Below, piece by piece: positions 26,306 through 35,518 of a stretch of 64,000 bases of DNA. The stretch covers positions 46,461-110,460 of the forward strand of contig JAHJSB010000024.1 of assembly GCA_018830285.1 (NCBI GenBank), read 5' to 3'. A program made the translations under genes and the position numbers. This DNA is from Alphaproteobacteria bacterium. GTDB lineage: Bacteria; Pseudomonadota; Alphaproteobacteria; Caulobacterales; Hyphomonadaceae. How positions within the stretch are numbered: position 1 is the first letter of the stretch; the number at the start of each line of letters is the position of its first letter. The notes below the pieces were generated by a model that worked only from the letters and a program-made list of their open reading frames with translations, had not been told where the DNA came from and ran no database searches.

Positions 26306-26884
26306 TCAGCACTCCTGTACAGCTTTGTGACGCGGGCAAGTTACATCATGGTCATTCACCATGCCAACTGCCTGCGCCCATGCGTAGACAATCGTCGGGC
26401 CGACAAATTTGAAGCCGCGCTTTTTCAGGTCTTTCGACATGGCCGTGGACCAGTCCGTGAACGTCGGGGCCTGGCGAAAGTGCTTCCATGTGTTCACGAT
26501 CGGCTTGCCGCCAACCCAGTCCCAGCAATAGTTGGAAAAGTCTTCCCCCGTGTCGGCCATGTCAAGGAAAGCGCGGGCATTGCCGATGGTTGCCTCGATC
26601 TTCTTCGGGCTGCGAATGATGCCGGGGTTTTGCAGGGCTTTTTCGATGCGCGGCTGTGTCCAGCGGACGAGGCGCTCAGGCTCGAAATCGTCGAATTCCT
26701 CGCGGATCGAGTCCCGCTTGCGCAGGATGGTGATCCAGGACAGTCCGGCCTGCATGCCGTCGAGCTGCAGCTTTTCCCATAGGGCGCGGGAGTCGCGTTC
26801 GGGCACGCCCCATTCCGTATCGTGGTAGCCGCGGTAGATCGCGTCATTCATAGGGGCCCAGGCGCAATAGGGCGCTTCAGTCAT
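26306..26884 (-). CDS. tag: DNA-3-methyladenine glycosylase I
   Basis: 192 residues, the standard length. Excises N3-methyladenine from alkylated DNA. The N-terminal CAWAPMNDAIYRGYHDTEWGVP block contains conserved aromatic and Glu residues for base recognition; LQLDGMQAGLSWITILRKR is the HhH-fold core; the C-terminal NDHDVTCPRHK supplies His and Cys for the structural zinc together with the N-terminal Cys/His. Its start overlaps the ygfZ stop by 8 nt. Confidence 0.95.
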   Translation of the reverse strand: MTEAPYCAWAPMNDAIYRGYHDTEWGVPERDSRALWEKLQLDGMQAGLSWITILRKRDSIREEFDDFEPERLVRWTQPRIEKALQNPGIIRSPKKIEATIGNARAFLDMADTGEDFSNYCWDWVGGKPIVNTWKHFRQAPTFTDWSTAMSKDLKKRGFKFVGPTIVYAWAQAVGMVNDHDVTCPRHKAVQEC

Positions 26885-27686
26885 TGGCGGCCGTCAGGGC
26901 AATCAGTTCTAGGTCGAGCCAGGACGGGCGGTCGATGGTGACAGGTTGGCCGCCGCAGGTGAAGGCGTGACCGGCGGCTTCGGCGGACACCATGCGGTCG
27001 GTGCGGATCATTGCCAGTCCCGTGGTGCCAGAAACGCTGGTAACGGTGCCAATGGAACCGCCTGCGAGCACTTCGCCTCCACGTTTCAGCCCGGCACCGT
27101 GCACAGGCAGGGTCCGCTTGCGGATCTTGCCCTTGCGTTTCATGCGGCTGGCAACTTCCTGGCCGACGAAGCAGCCCTTCTTGTAATCGATCCCGCCCAT
27201 GACATCCATGTTCACGTCGGTGGGGAAAACCGTCGAAGAGCGGTAGTCGGCGCCCCATTCGGGCACGCCTGCCGCGATACGCTTGGCGTGCCATTCGTCA
27301 TCCGGCATATCGAGGCCGCTTTCGGCCTTCGGCGAGATCGCGCGGTGGGGCAGCTGGGTCGATCGCACATCGACCCAGCTGCCCTCAGTGACCACATCGT
27401 CCAAGAGTTGCTCGATCACGACATCGGAGCGGAGCCGGAACAGTTTGAGCCGGCGTTCGAGATCGTCTGCGGCGTCGCTGTGGACGTCGATGTAGATATT
27501 GTCGAGCGACAGCATGGCGAGATAGTCGGCAATGATCTTGCCCTGCGGCGTGAGCAGCGCGCCGTAGCGCATCTCGCCCGTGTTCCAGTCTTCGACTGAA
27601 TGCGTCACCGTGCGGTCGAGCAGGGCCAGCATGTCCGGACCGGACAGGCGAATGATTGAGCGATTGGGCAGGGTGCGTTTCGACAT
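26877..27686 (-). CDS. ygfZ: YgfZ/GcvT-like folate-dependent Fe-S assembly protein
   Basis: 269 residues. Tetrahydrofolate-binding protein related to GcvT that supports repair or assembly of certain Fe-S enzymes. The defining motif KGCFVGQE (KGCYxGQE family) is at about residue 173. The N-terminal RSIIRLSGPDMLALLDRTVTHSVE and MRYGALLTPQGKIIADYL correspond to the GcvT fold. Eight-nt overlap with the downstream tag gene. The bioY gene is 9 nt upstream, in the same direction. Confidence 0.93.
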   Translation of the reverse strand: MSKRTLPNRSIIRLSGPDMLALLDRTVTHSVEDWNTGEMRYGALLTPQGKIIADYLAMLSLDNIYIDVHSDAADDLERRLKLFRLRSDVVIEQLLDDVVTEGSWVDVRSTQLPHRAISPKAESGLDMPDDEWHAKRIAAGVPEWGADYRSSTVFPTDVNMDVMGGIDYKKGCFVGQEVASRMKRKGKIRKRTLPVHGAGLKRGGEVLAGGSIGTVTSVSGTTGLAMIRTDRMVSAEAAGHAFTCGGQPVTIDRPSWLDLELIALTAAND

Positions 27687-27695
27687 GCGCCTAAC

Positions 27696-28256
27696 CTAGT
27701 GGCCGCTGCCCTGTTTGTCAGTGCCTTTCCACGCCGCGTAGATTCCGGTGGCGAGGCCACTTTTTAGGAGCGAACCGATCAGGAAGGGCACAACGCCTGC
27801 TGCGAAGGCGGTTTCGGCGCTGACAAAGCCCGACAGCCAGGCCCAGCCAAGCGTCAATACGAGGGCGTGAAGGCCGAGAAAGCCGGCAAGGCGCAGGCCG
27901 TGGGCAGCGAGACGGTCACCCTTTGGCAGGTGGCCGGCGAGGAAAGCAGCTAGCGGGAAGGCAGCAAGATAACCGGCTGTCGGACCGGCAAAGGCGACAA
28001 GTCCGGACTTGCCGTCGGCCAGCACAGGCCCGCCGGTCATCGACACGGCCAGCCATGAGAGGACGATGGCGGCCCCCATGCGCGGGCCCAACAAAGCGCC
28101 CATCAGCAGGACAACCATTGTTTGCAGCGTTATTGGCACCGGGTACATCGGGACCGAGATATAGGAGGATGCCGTCAGCGCAGCGACCCCGAGCAGGCCG
28201 ATGGTGAGTGGACGCAGGGCAGAAGGGTTAGTGGTCCGGGCGCTGGCGAGTTTCAT
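27696..28256 (-). CDS. bioY: Biotin transporter BioY
   Basis: 186 residues with about six membrane segments; substrate-binding S component of an ECF-type biotin importer. The N-terminal SYISVPMYPVPITLQTMVVLLMGALLGPRMG is the BioY signature region, and GGPVLADGKSGLVAFAGPTAGYLAAFPLAAFLAG follows. No bioM/bioN ATPase or T component is next to it; solitary BioY is common in Alphaproteobacteria and can work alone or with a shared module. No BioR-like palindrome was identified by eye upstream. Confidence 0.95.
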   Translation of the reverse strand: MKLASARTTNPSALRPLTIGLLGVAALTASSYISVPMYPVPITLQTMVVLLMGALLGPRMGAAIVLSWLAVSMTGGPVLADGKSGLVAFAGPTAGYLAAFPLAAFLAGHLPKGDRLAAHGLRLAGFLGLHALVLTLGWAWLSGFVSAETAFAAGVVPFLIGSLLKSGLATGIYAAWKGTDKQGSGH

Positions 28257-28368
28257 GGCGATTCCTGTCTCTGTTCAGCGCGGTTTGTGCGGTGCAGCAC
28301 GGGTGAGGTCAAGCGCTGCGGCAGCGTCACGGGATGACAGGCCCGGCAAGCGGTAGCATATAGGGACC

Positions 28369-29709
28369 ATGAACAAGACATTTGACCTGATCCTGCGTGG
28401 CGGCACTGTCGTCACTCCCGGCGGCGAAGCCCGCGTTGATATTGGCGTGCGCGGCGAGCGAATTGTGGAAATCGGCGACCTGTCAGCCGCCAGTGCGGCT
28501 GAGACTTATGAAGCCGGCGGGCTGCATATCCTGCCGGGCGTGATCGACAGCCAGGTCCATTTCCGCGAGCCGGGCCTCGAATGGAAGGAAAACCTGGAGT
28601 CAGGCGCGCGCTCGGCGGCGCTGGGCGGCGTGGTGGCCGTGTTCGAGATGCCGAACACGAACCCGTCGACGACAAGCCCCGAGATGCTGGCCGACAAGCT
28701 CAAGCGGGCAAAGGGGCGGATGGATATCGACCACGCATTCTATGCCGGGGCGACGCATGATAATGTCGGCCTGCTGGCCGAGATGGAACGGACGCAGGGC
28801 TGTTGCGGTGTGAAAGTGTTCATGGGCGCCTCGACCGGCGACCTGCTGGTGCATGATGACGAGGGCGTCGAGGCCGTGCTGCGGGCGATCAAGCGGCGCG
28901 CGGCATTCCACTCGGAGGATGAGTATCGTCTCGCCGAACGGCGCGAACTGGCCGTGACAGGCGACTGGACGAGCCATCCAGTCGTGCGCGATGTCGAGAC
29001 CGCTGTGATGTCGACGCGGCGCCTGCTCAACCTCGCCCGCAAGGTCGGCAAGCGCATCCATGTCCTGCACATCACGACGGCGGAAGAGCTGGAGATGCTC
29101 CGCGATGCCAAGGATGTGGCCAGCGTCGAATGCCTGCCCCAGCACCTGACGCTGGTGGCACCTGAGGCCTACCAGCGCCTGAAGGGCTATGCCCAGATGA
29201 ACCCGCCGATCCGCGAGCAGCGCCATGTCGATGCGCTGTGGCGCGCGCTGAATGCCGGGATCGTGGACGTGATGGGATCGGATCACGCGCCGCACTCGAT
29301 CGAGGAAAAGGCGCGGCCCTATCCCGCTTCGCCGTCGGGTATGCCGGGCGTGCAGACCATGGTACCGATCATGCTGACGCATGTGAACAATGGGAAACTG
29401 TCACTGCAGCGTTTCGTGGAATTGACCAGCGCCGGACCGCAGCGCGTGTTCGGCCTCGCCGACAAGGGACGCATCGCCGAGGGCTATCATGCCGACTTCA
29501 CCGTCGTGGACCTGAAGCGCAAGGAAACCATTACCGCCGAGTGGTCGAAATCGAAATGTGGCTGGACCCCGTTCGATGGGTTCGAGGCGACCGGCTGGCC
29601 GGTGGCCACCATTGTGCGCGGCGGCTTCGTGATGCGCGACGGCGAGATCGTCGCCAAGGGCGGAGGCAAGCCAGTGCGCTTCAACGAAACGCTGGAACCG
29701 CAGGCTTGA
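28369..29709 (+). CDS. pyrC: Dihydroorotase (class I amidohydrolase)
   Basis: 446 residues. Cyclises N-carbamoyl-aspartate to dihydroorotate in pyrimidine synthesis. Zinc-site motifs: VHFREPG near residue 62, the carboxylated Lys in GVKVFMGASTGDLL, His in HSEDE and HVLHITT, and Asp in GSDHAPH. These mark the class I, bacterial-type enzyme. Related allantoinase/hydantoinase activity is less likely given MPNTNPSTTS. The downstream HD gene begins within its stop codon (TTGA). Confidence 0.92.
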   Translation: MNKTFDLILRGGTVVTPGGEARVDIGVRGERIVEIGDLSAASAAETYEAGGLHILPGVIDSQVHFREPGLEWKENLESGARSAALGGVVAVFEMPNTNPSTTSPEMLADKLKRAKGRMDIDHAFYAGATHDNVGLLAEMERTQGCCGVKVFMGASTGDLLVHDDEGVEAVLRAIKRRAAFHSEDEYRLAERRELAVTGDWTSHPVVRDVETAVMSTRRLLNLARKVGKRIHVLHITTAEELEMLRDAKDVASVECLPQHLTLVAPEAYQRLKGYAQMNPPIREQRHVDALWRALNAGIVDVMGSDHAPHSIEEKARPYPASPSGMPGVQTMVPIMLTHVNNGKLSLQRFVELTSAGPQRVFGLADKGRIAEGYHADFTVVDLKRKETITAEWSKSKCGWTPFDGFEATGWPVATIVRGGFVMRDGEIVAKGGGKPVRFNETLEPQA

Positions 29710-30299
29710 GTGTACCGGCCGGTTTGCTGGATGCCCTGAAGGTCCGTTATGCCGAACCGCAGCGACACTATCATACGTGGGCGCATGTCGAGGAGCTGCT
29801 GAAGCATTTTCGCCGCTGGGAATCGCATTTCCACCGCCCCGAACCGGTCCTCTGGGCGCTCTACTGGCACGATGCGATCTACGATCCTGCAGCAGCCGAC
29901 AATGAGGACCAGAGTGCACAGCTGCTGGAGCAGGAGGCCGCCGGCCACCTGCCGCCGGACGACATTGCCTTCGCCGCGAAGATTATCCGGGCCACGGCCG
30001 GGCATAAGGTGCCGGAGGGGCTGACCGGCCCGGATGCAGACGACCTCGCGCTGTTCCTCGACATTGACTTGTCATCCTTCGCCGCGCCCGCGGCGGCCTT
30101 CGCGCAGAAGCAGCACGATATCCGCGCGGAATATGCCTTAGTTCCCGAAGACGTGTACAACGCCGCAAGAAGCGCCATCCTGAAGGATTTCCTTGGCCGC
30201 GAGCGGCTTTACCTGAGCGACCTTGCCCATGCAGAATGGGATGAGGCAGCCCGAGAGAATCTCGCCTGGTCCATAGCCGATTTGGAGGCAGGAGCTTAA
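29706..30299 (+). CDS. Predicted HD-superfamily metal-dependent phosphohydrolase (COG4339-like)
   Basis: 197 residues. The only sensible start is TTG 29706, which overlaps the dihydroorotase stop (TTGA); the track start at 29238 is deep inside pyrC in another frame. The metal site reads HYHTWAHVEELL (first His), WALYWHDAIYDP (HD) and a late DIDLSSF Asp. RYAEPQRHYHTWAHV is typical of COG4339 proteins, whose substrate is unknown. Translational coupling links it to pyrC but no functional relation is established. Confidence 0.85.
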   Translation: MSVPAGLLDALKVRYAEPQRHYHTWAHVEELLKHFRRWESHFHRPEPVLWALYWHDAIYDPAAADNEDQSAQLLEQEAAGHLPPDDIAFAAKIIRATAGHKVPEGLTGPDADDLALFLDIDLSSFAAPAAAFAQKQHDIRAEYALVPEDVYNAARSAILKDFLGRERLYLSDLAHAEWDEAARENLAWSIADLEAGA

Positions 30300-30329
30300 A
30301 AGGCCGCAGGTGTCAGGCCCCGGCGACAG

Positions 30330-30701
30330 TCAGCCTTTCGCGGGCCGGCAAGCCAGGCCAGGCGCCGCGTGGCGTTCGCCGGTGTCGCGGCGCACCAGTG
30401 TGCAAACCCCGTCGTCCAGGACGATGTCGAACGCCACGGGCATGGCTACGCTGTGCGTTTCGAACTCTCCGGGCGGGGGCGGGAGGACAGAGACATGCGT
30501 GGCCGTGGTCAGGTCGGCTGCTGCGATCTCGATATTGGCGCGCCCCAAGGCATCACCGAGCGCGGCTTTCAGGATGCTGATATTGGCAGCATCTGCCGTC
30601 GTTAGCGTCGCGGGTGTTATGTCGGCATGTGTCTGGCAGGCTGGCAGGGCGAACAGGAAAAGGCTGGCGAACATATAGGAAAAGGGCGTGCGTCTGATCA
30701 T
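30330..30701 (-). CDS. Small lipoprotein of unknown function
   Basis: 123 residues from the ATG at 30701, with GGAG 9 nt before it. Lipoprotein signal TPFSYMFASLFLFALPAC. The mature protein has a Thr/Ala-rich helix, a VSVLPPPPGEFETH turn and a Cys pair near the end (GVCTLVR, GLACRP). Its start overlaps the stop of the S41 protease gene (ATGA), so both lipoproteins come from one message. No family recognised. Confidence 0.72.
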   Translation of the reverse strand: MIRRTPFSYMFASLFLFALPACQTHADITPATLTTADAANISILKAALGDALGRANIEIAAADLTTATHVSVLPPPPGEFETHSVAMPVAFDIVLDDGVCTLVRRDTGERHAAPGLACRPAKG

Positions 30702-32374
30702 CGGCCGGTACTCCATTTCGTGCGTGGCATGCTCATGTCGCGATTGGTTTCCGAGAGCGATTGCCCGGGCAATTCGAGCGGCGGTCCGTCAGCTGTGGTC
30801 GCCTTGCTCACGCTCATGCTCTGGGGCGACTGGCTTGATACCGGCACGGCCGGGCAGGTGCCATCGAGGCGATGCTGCAGGGCTGCGGCGAGCAGGGCTT
30901 CGCTCGTATCACCGAGTTCCCGGCTGAAATCGTCAGCCACGGTGCAGCCCGGTGCCTTCACGGCAAAGGCATTGGATGAATTTTGCGGTGCGAAACCATC
31001 CGTATAGTCACCGAACCCCTTGTCGTTCACGCCCTGGAACTGGATGCTGTAATAGGTCTCGCCGCAATTGGAGGCCGGATAGAAGCCGAATGGCTTGCCG
31101 CATGTCGTATCCCCGATGAGGACCGCGTCCACATCGACGCCTCTCAGGCCATTGACTAGGGCTTCGCTGGCGCTGCACGTGCGGGCGGTTGTCAGAATAT
31201 AGACGCGGGGAAGGTCGAGGCGTGGCAATGGCTGGCCATCGGTGAGGGAGAAACCGAGCCCTGTCGAATAGAACGGGATCGGGTCATTGAATGCCCCGGT
31301 CACCGGGTTGCGACTGCCAGCAGCAGCATTGAACCGCAATTGTTCGAACGTCCTGTTTTGCGTGCGGGCCGGTCCGGCAACCATGTAGCCGAGCTGGGAT
31401 GAGACGGCGAGTAGGCCGCCACCATTGTAGCGCAGGTCCAGGACCAGGTCGTTGATGCCGGATGCTTTTAGCGACGTGATCGTGTCGGCGATATCCTTTT
31501 CCGATGCAAAGGGACTGAACGTGTTGAACAGGACATAGCCGACCTTGCCTGCCGATGTGTCGATGGTCGAGAAGCGGTTGACAGGCTTGGGAGCTATGTT
31601 GGCCGCAGCCAGCGAGATGGCGCGGTCGGTCGAGCTGCCCGGATCGCGCACAACGAAATCATGCTGTTCGCCGACGGTCTGCGGAGAGAGCGCCCGGTTC
31701 AGCTGGTCAACTTCCGTCTGCGTGCCGGCACCATTGACGACGTCGATGCCATCTATTTGCAGGATGCGGCTTCCCCGCACCAGCTTGGGCTGACCAAGGG
31801 AGGATTCGGATGCAGGCGATCCAGGCTCGGTATAGCGGATGCGAATATCGCGTGGCGGCGTGGACGAAAACACGGCGAACGCGGCGCCATAGCCTGGCAG
31901 GGCGGTGGAATTCCGCTGCTCAAGATATTCTTCTGTCGTCTGATTGAAGTGGAAATCATCCTTGTTTTCGCCAGACGCGGTCGTGGTAAATGTTTTCTGG
32001 GTGTCGAAATAGGCTATCCGGTCGGTGTAGGTGCTCGGGTTCCGGTCCGTAACTTCATCGGGCCACAGGTAGGTTTCGTGCGTCCATGACCGCAACCAGA
32101 ACATTTCCTGCAACAGGGATCCGGCCTGGTCCGGGAAAGCGTTTCCTTCGATGTCCACACCTGTGCGGACGACCTGGCATTTGTCCGCGAAGATGCTTGC
32201 CGAGGCATAAACACCCTGCGTCCAGGTCGGGCCTGCTGCGGCGGGAGGCGGCGGGGGAGGTGGGGGTGGCGATGCGCCGCCGGACCCGCCTCCACCACCA
32301 CATGCGGGCGCAAGTGCGACGGCAGACGCAGCGAGCCAGATTTTCAGGTAAGAGAGGACGCCGTCTTTTCGCAT
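30698..32374 (-). CDS. S41-family (C-terminal processing) serine protease, lipoprotein
   Basis: 558 residues from the ATG at 32374. The lipoprotein signal ends at LAPAC and is followed by a Gly stretch and a poly-proline run (SPPPPPPPPP), a flexible tether. An N-terminal helical domain (MFWLRSWTHETYLWPDEV) precedes a PDZ domain (about residues 190-275, RGSRILQIDGIDVVNG) and the S41 catalytic core (VGYVLFNTFSPFA, DLRYNGGGLL). The nucleophile Ser is in TCSASEAL and the general-base Lys in DTTCGKPFG. Probably an outer-membrane-tethered periplasmic peptidase. It is followed by the small lipoprotein gene. Confidence 0.9.
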   Translation of the reverse strand: MRKDGVLSYLKIWLAASAVALAPACGGGGGSGGASPPPPPPPPPAAAGPTWTQGVYASASIFADKCQVVRTGVDIEGNAFPDQAGSLLQEMFWLRSWTHETYLWPDEVTDRNPSTYTDRIAYFDTQKTFTTTASGENKDDFHFNQTTEEYLEQRNSTALPGYGAAFAVFSSTPPRDIRIRYTEPGSPASESSLGQPKLVRGSRILQIDGIDVVNGAGTQTEVDQLNRALSPQTVGEQHDFVVRDPGSSTDRAISLAAANIAPKPVNRFSTIDTSAGKVGYVLFNTFSPFASEKDIADTITSLKASGINDLVLDLRYNGGGLLAVSSQLGYMVAGPARTQNRTFEQLRFNAAAGSRNPVTGAFNDPIPFYSTGLGFSLTDGQPLPRLDLPRVYILTTARTCSASEALVNGLRGVDVDAVLIGDTTCGKPFGFYPASNCGETYYSIQFQGVNDKGFGDYTDGFAPQNSSNAFAVKAPGCTVADDFSRELGDTSEALLAAALQHRLDGTCPAVPVSSQSPQSMSVSKATTADGPPLELPGQSLSETNRDMSMPRTKWSTGR

Positions 32375-32612
32375 ATGCACTGTCTCTTCGCTTTGTGACG
32401 CTTCCATCGTGAATTGCAGAGCGTTTAACGTCAAGCAGGCCATGCCGCCAGATCCTCAGGCGAATTTGCGCGCTATCCGGGCGAGTGTACAAAACGTCAT
32501 CTGCAGCCTATCTGGCGTGCGACTTTGCTTTTCGCAAAGCGCTCATGCAGAATGAAAGAAATATCACCGGGATAGGCTCGCGCTTGGCAATGGGAATTTT
32601 TGAGGACTTGTC

Positions 32613-33395
32613 TTGAGCCATCGCAAAGGGCTGAACCGGGAGCTGTTCTGGCTTTACGAGGGGCATGGGCGCGGACCGTTCATCTTCCGCTGGGCCATGC
32701 TCATCTTCGACTTCACGACCATTGCATATTTCCTGCTCGCCCCGTTCGCCGAGCGGGGCCAGCATCATGTCGGCATTGATTACGCCATCGGCGCGGTGAT
32801 CCTGTTCGACCTCGTGGCGCGGTTCTACATCGCCAAGTCGAAACGCAAATTCCTCATGCGATTCCTGCCTTGGGCCGACCTCATCGTCGTCATCACCATG
32901 TTCGCGCCGCTTCTCGTAGCGAACCTCGCCTTCTTGCGCGTGTTAGGGGCGGTGCGGGCGATCCGCGCATTTACCTTCATCCGCCGGGCGGGGAGGATGT
33001 GGAGCTTCGTCTCGCGCCACGAACAGGTGATCGACCGGGTGACCAACCTTGTCGTGTTCGTCTTCATCATGGCGGCGCTGGTCTATGTCTCGCAGGTGCG
33101 GATCAATGAGAGTATCAACACTTATCTCGACGCGCTCTATTTCACAGTGACCAGCCTGACCACGACAGGCTATGGCGACGTGTTGCTGGTGGGCGAGAGC
33201 GGCAAGCTGATTGCCATTGTCATCATGGTGCTGGGGCTGACCCTGTTCCTGCGCCTGGTGCGCGCCATATTGCGGCCGACCGACAAGGTGGAGCATGAAT
33301 GCGAGACCTGCGGACTAACCATGCACGACCCCGACGCCGTCCACTGCAAGCATTGTGGCGCGGTGATCCATATCCAGACAAAAGGCCTGACATGA
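32613..33395 (+). CDS. Potassium ion channel with C-terminal zinc-ribbon-like tail
   Basis: 260 residues from TTG 32613 (GAGGA 6 nt upstream). Six membrane segments with a voltage-sensor-like S4 (LRVLGAVRAIRAFTFIRRAGRMWSF) and a pore loop whose selectivity filter is TTTGYGD. The last 40 residues are cytoplasmic and contain CETCGLTMHDPDAVHCKHCG, two CxxC knuckles as in a zinc ribbon, which is unusual for small Kv-like channels. The stop overlaps the start of the acyl-CoA ligase gene (ATGA). Confidence 0.88.
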   Translation: MSHRKGLNRELFWLYEGHGRGPFIFRWAMLIFDFTTIAYFLLAPFAERGQHHVGIDYAIGAVILFDLVARFYIAKSKRKFLMRFLPWADLIVVITMFAPLLVANLAFLRVLGAVRAIRAFTFIRRAGRMWSFVSRHEQVIDRVTNLVVFVFIMAALVYVSQVRINESINTYLDALYFTVTSLTTTGYGDVLLVGESGKLIAIVIMVLGLTLFLRLVRAILRPTDKVEHECETCGLTMHDPDAVHCKHCGAVIHIQTKGLT

Positions 33396-35263
33396 GTACC
33401 TCACACTTACCATTCCGCGACGTGCCATACCTGCCGCTGAAGCTGGAAATCGAACGCCGCCCGGACGGCACGATCTACCTGAATAACGGCCAGCCGTTGA
33501 AACCCTATCCTCCGCACATGCTGGCGCCGCTGGTGAAGTGGGCGGCCGAAGCGCCTGACCGGATCTGGCTGGCTGAACGCGTGCCGGAAGACCCGCAATC
33601 GGACGGCTGGCGCGAGATGACTTTTGCCGAAGGGCTGGAGCGCGTGCGCCGGCTGGCGCAGGGCTTTATCGACGCGGGCGCCGGGCCGGACGCGCCGGTG
33701 ATGATCCTGTCGAAGAATGCGATTGATCATGCGCTGGTCATGTATGCCGCGATGTGGGCAGGCAGCCCGGTCGTGCCCGTGACACCTGCCTACGCGCTGT
33801 TGAGTGAAGACTTCGCGCGCCTGAAATATATCGACCAGCTGACCGAGCCAAAAGTCATCTATGTCGAGGATGGCGCTGAATACCAGCGCGGCCTCGACGG
33901 CATGGGCGTGGGCAACCGGCTGGTGCTCTACAGCCGGAACGAGCCGAAAGGATGTGATTGCGTCAATATCGGTCGCTTTGCCAAGGAGCCGACTGATGCG
34001 GTCGACGCCGCCTACACGGCGCTGAAGCCTGAGACCGTTGCGAAATACATGCTCACCTCTGGCTCCACAGGAGAGCCGAAGGCGGTGATCAACCTGCATG
34101 GCATGGTGGCGGCGAATGCCAAGATGATCCGGTCGGTATGGGACGAGGAAAAGCTGGACGCTATTACGGGCGGACCACAGGTTATGTGCAACTTCCTACC
34201 CTGGAGCCATACCTATGGCGCCCATTCGATCCTGCACAACATGCTGGACTGGGGCGGCACGCTGTATATCGACCAAGGGGCGCCGACGCCGGCGCGCCTG
34301 CCCGAGATGATCCGTAACATGAAGGAAATTTCAACGACGCAGCATACGACCGTGCCGGCCGCGTGGGCGGCTCTGGCGACGGAGCTGGAGCGCGATGACG
34401 AACTGGCGCAATCCTTCTTCAGGCGAATTGTCTGCATGGCATATGGCGGCGCCGCGATGGGGCAGGATATCTATGAGCGTATCCAGGCGGTGGCCGTGCG
34501 TGTGACGGGAGAGCGGATTTCGCTGTCGGCCGGTTATGGCGCAACGGAAACCTCGCCGACTGCGTCGAACGTCCACTGGCCGAACGACGTGATGGGCCTG
34601 ATTGGCCTGCCGCTGCCTGGGAACACGTTCAAGCTGGTGCCGAATGCCGGCAAGCTGGAGTTGCGGGTGAAAGGCGTCAACGTGACGCCGGGATATTATC
34701 GCAACCCCGCGCAGACCGCGGCGGCATTCGATGATGAAGGATATTACCGGCTGGGCGACGCGGTGCGCTTCGTCGATCCGGACCACCCGGAAAAGGGCCT
34801 CGCATTCGATGGCCGCACGGCAGAGGAATTCAAGCTCGCGAGCGGGACCTGGGTGTCCGCCGGTACGGTGCGGGTGCAGGCGGTCGCCGCAACGGGCGGG
34901 GCGCTGTCGGACGCGGTCGTGTGCGGACTGAACCGTGACGAAATCTGCCTGCTCGGATTCCTCAACGAGGCATGGTGCCAGCGGCTGGTTGGTGAGCCTT
35001 TGCCACTGGCGGAACTCGCGCATCATCCGAAAGTCATCGGAGCGGTGAAGGAAGGGCTGCTGGCGCACAACGCGGCGCATCCGAAGGCATCAGCGCGGAT
35101 CGCACGAATTCTGCTGCAGGAGACGCCGCCGCAAGCCGATGCGGGCGAGATTACCGAAAAGGGCTATATGAACCAGGGGCGCACGCTGGACCTGCGCAGG
35201 GATCAGGTTGAACGAATTTACTCGTATTTACCTGCGCCAGACGTCATATTCATCAGTTGTTGA
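33392..35263 (+). CDS. Feruloyl-CoA-synthase-like acyl-CoA ligase
   Basis: 623 residues from ATG 33392, which overlaps the channel stop. ANL-superfamily adenylating enzyme: P-loop-like motif YMLTSGSTGEPKAV, aromatic/ATP motif GYGATETSP, and the hinge region YYRLGDAVRFVD. The N-terminal LEIERRPDGTIYLNNGQPL and CNFLPWSHTYGAHS match the feruloyl-CoA synthase subgroup rather than ordinary fatty-acyl ligases. It would activate an aromatic or phenylpropenoid acid to its CoA thioester. No echA/vdh partner is nearby. The last 15 codons are AT-richer than the rest and run into a dyad-rich region. Confidence 0.82.
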   Translation: MSTSHLPFRDVPYLPLKLEIERRPDGTIYLNNGQPLKPYPPHMLAPLVKWAAEAPDRIWLAERVPEDPQSDGWREMTFAEGLERVRRLAQGFIDAGAGPDAPVMILSKNAIDHALVMYAAMWAGSPVVPVTPAYALLSEDFARLKYIDQLTEPKVIYVEDGAEYQRGLDGMGVGNRLVLYSRNEPKGCDCVNIGRFAKEPTDAVDAAYTALKPETVAKYMLTSGSTGEPKAVINLHGMVAANAKMIRSVWDEEKLDAITGGPQVMCNFLPWSHTYGAHSILHNMLDWGGTLYIDQGAPTPARLPEMIRNMKEISTTQHTTVPAAWAALATELERDDELAQSFFRRIVCMAYGGAAMGQDIYERIQAVAVRVTGERISLSAGYGATETSPTASNVHWPNDVMGLIGLPLPGNTFKLVPNAGKLELRVKGVNVTPGYYRNPAQTAAAFDDEGYYRLGDAVRFVDPDHPEKGLAFDGRTAEEFKLASGTWVSAGTVRVQAVAATGGALSDAVVCGLNRDEICLLGFLNEAWCQRLVGEPLPLAELAHHPKVIGAVKEGLLAHNAAHPKASARIARILLQETPPQADAGEITEKGYMNQGRTLDLRRDQVERIYSYLPAPDVIFISC

Positions 35264-35339
35264 ATAGTATATTCGGGTAAAACTGCCGGAAACGTCAGAT
35301 TCTTGATGAAATGTATTCGGTCTGTACTTAAGAATACAT
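35245..35339 (+). promoter_or_regulatory. Dyad-rich AT region upstream of the TPP enzyme gene
   Basis: Two perfect dyads are visible: GAATA-GTA-TATTC at 35262-35274 and ATGTATTC-N13-GAATACAT at 35311-35339. Another TATTC is at about 35248. The clustering of GAATA/TATTC half sites in an AT-rich island in otherwise GC-rich DNA looks like operator or promoter sequence for the TPP enzyme gene 180 nt downstream. The protein that would bind is unknown. Confidence 0.4.
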
Positions 35340-35518
35340 GTGGAGCTGCATGTCCACCTATGGCGGCTTCAGCCAGATCCCCTTTGGCTGGCGGGTGGAT
35401 CGCGAAGCTGTCGGTGTAAACGCCAAGTCTGCTCCGAAGGCGTCGCGATCCGTGCCGCTTTGACCCTCTCTGCGAACGCGCTACACAAGCGCTCAGACAA
35501 TCGAGGGCCGTACCACCA

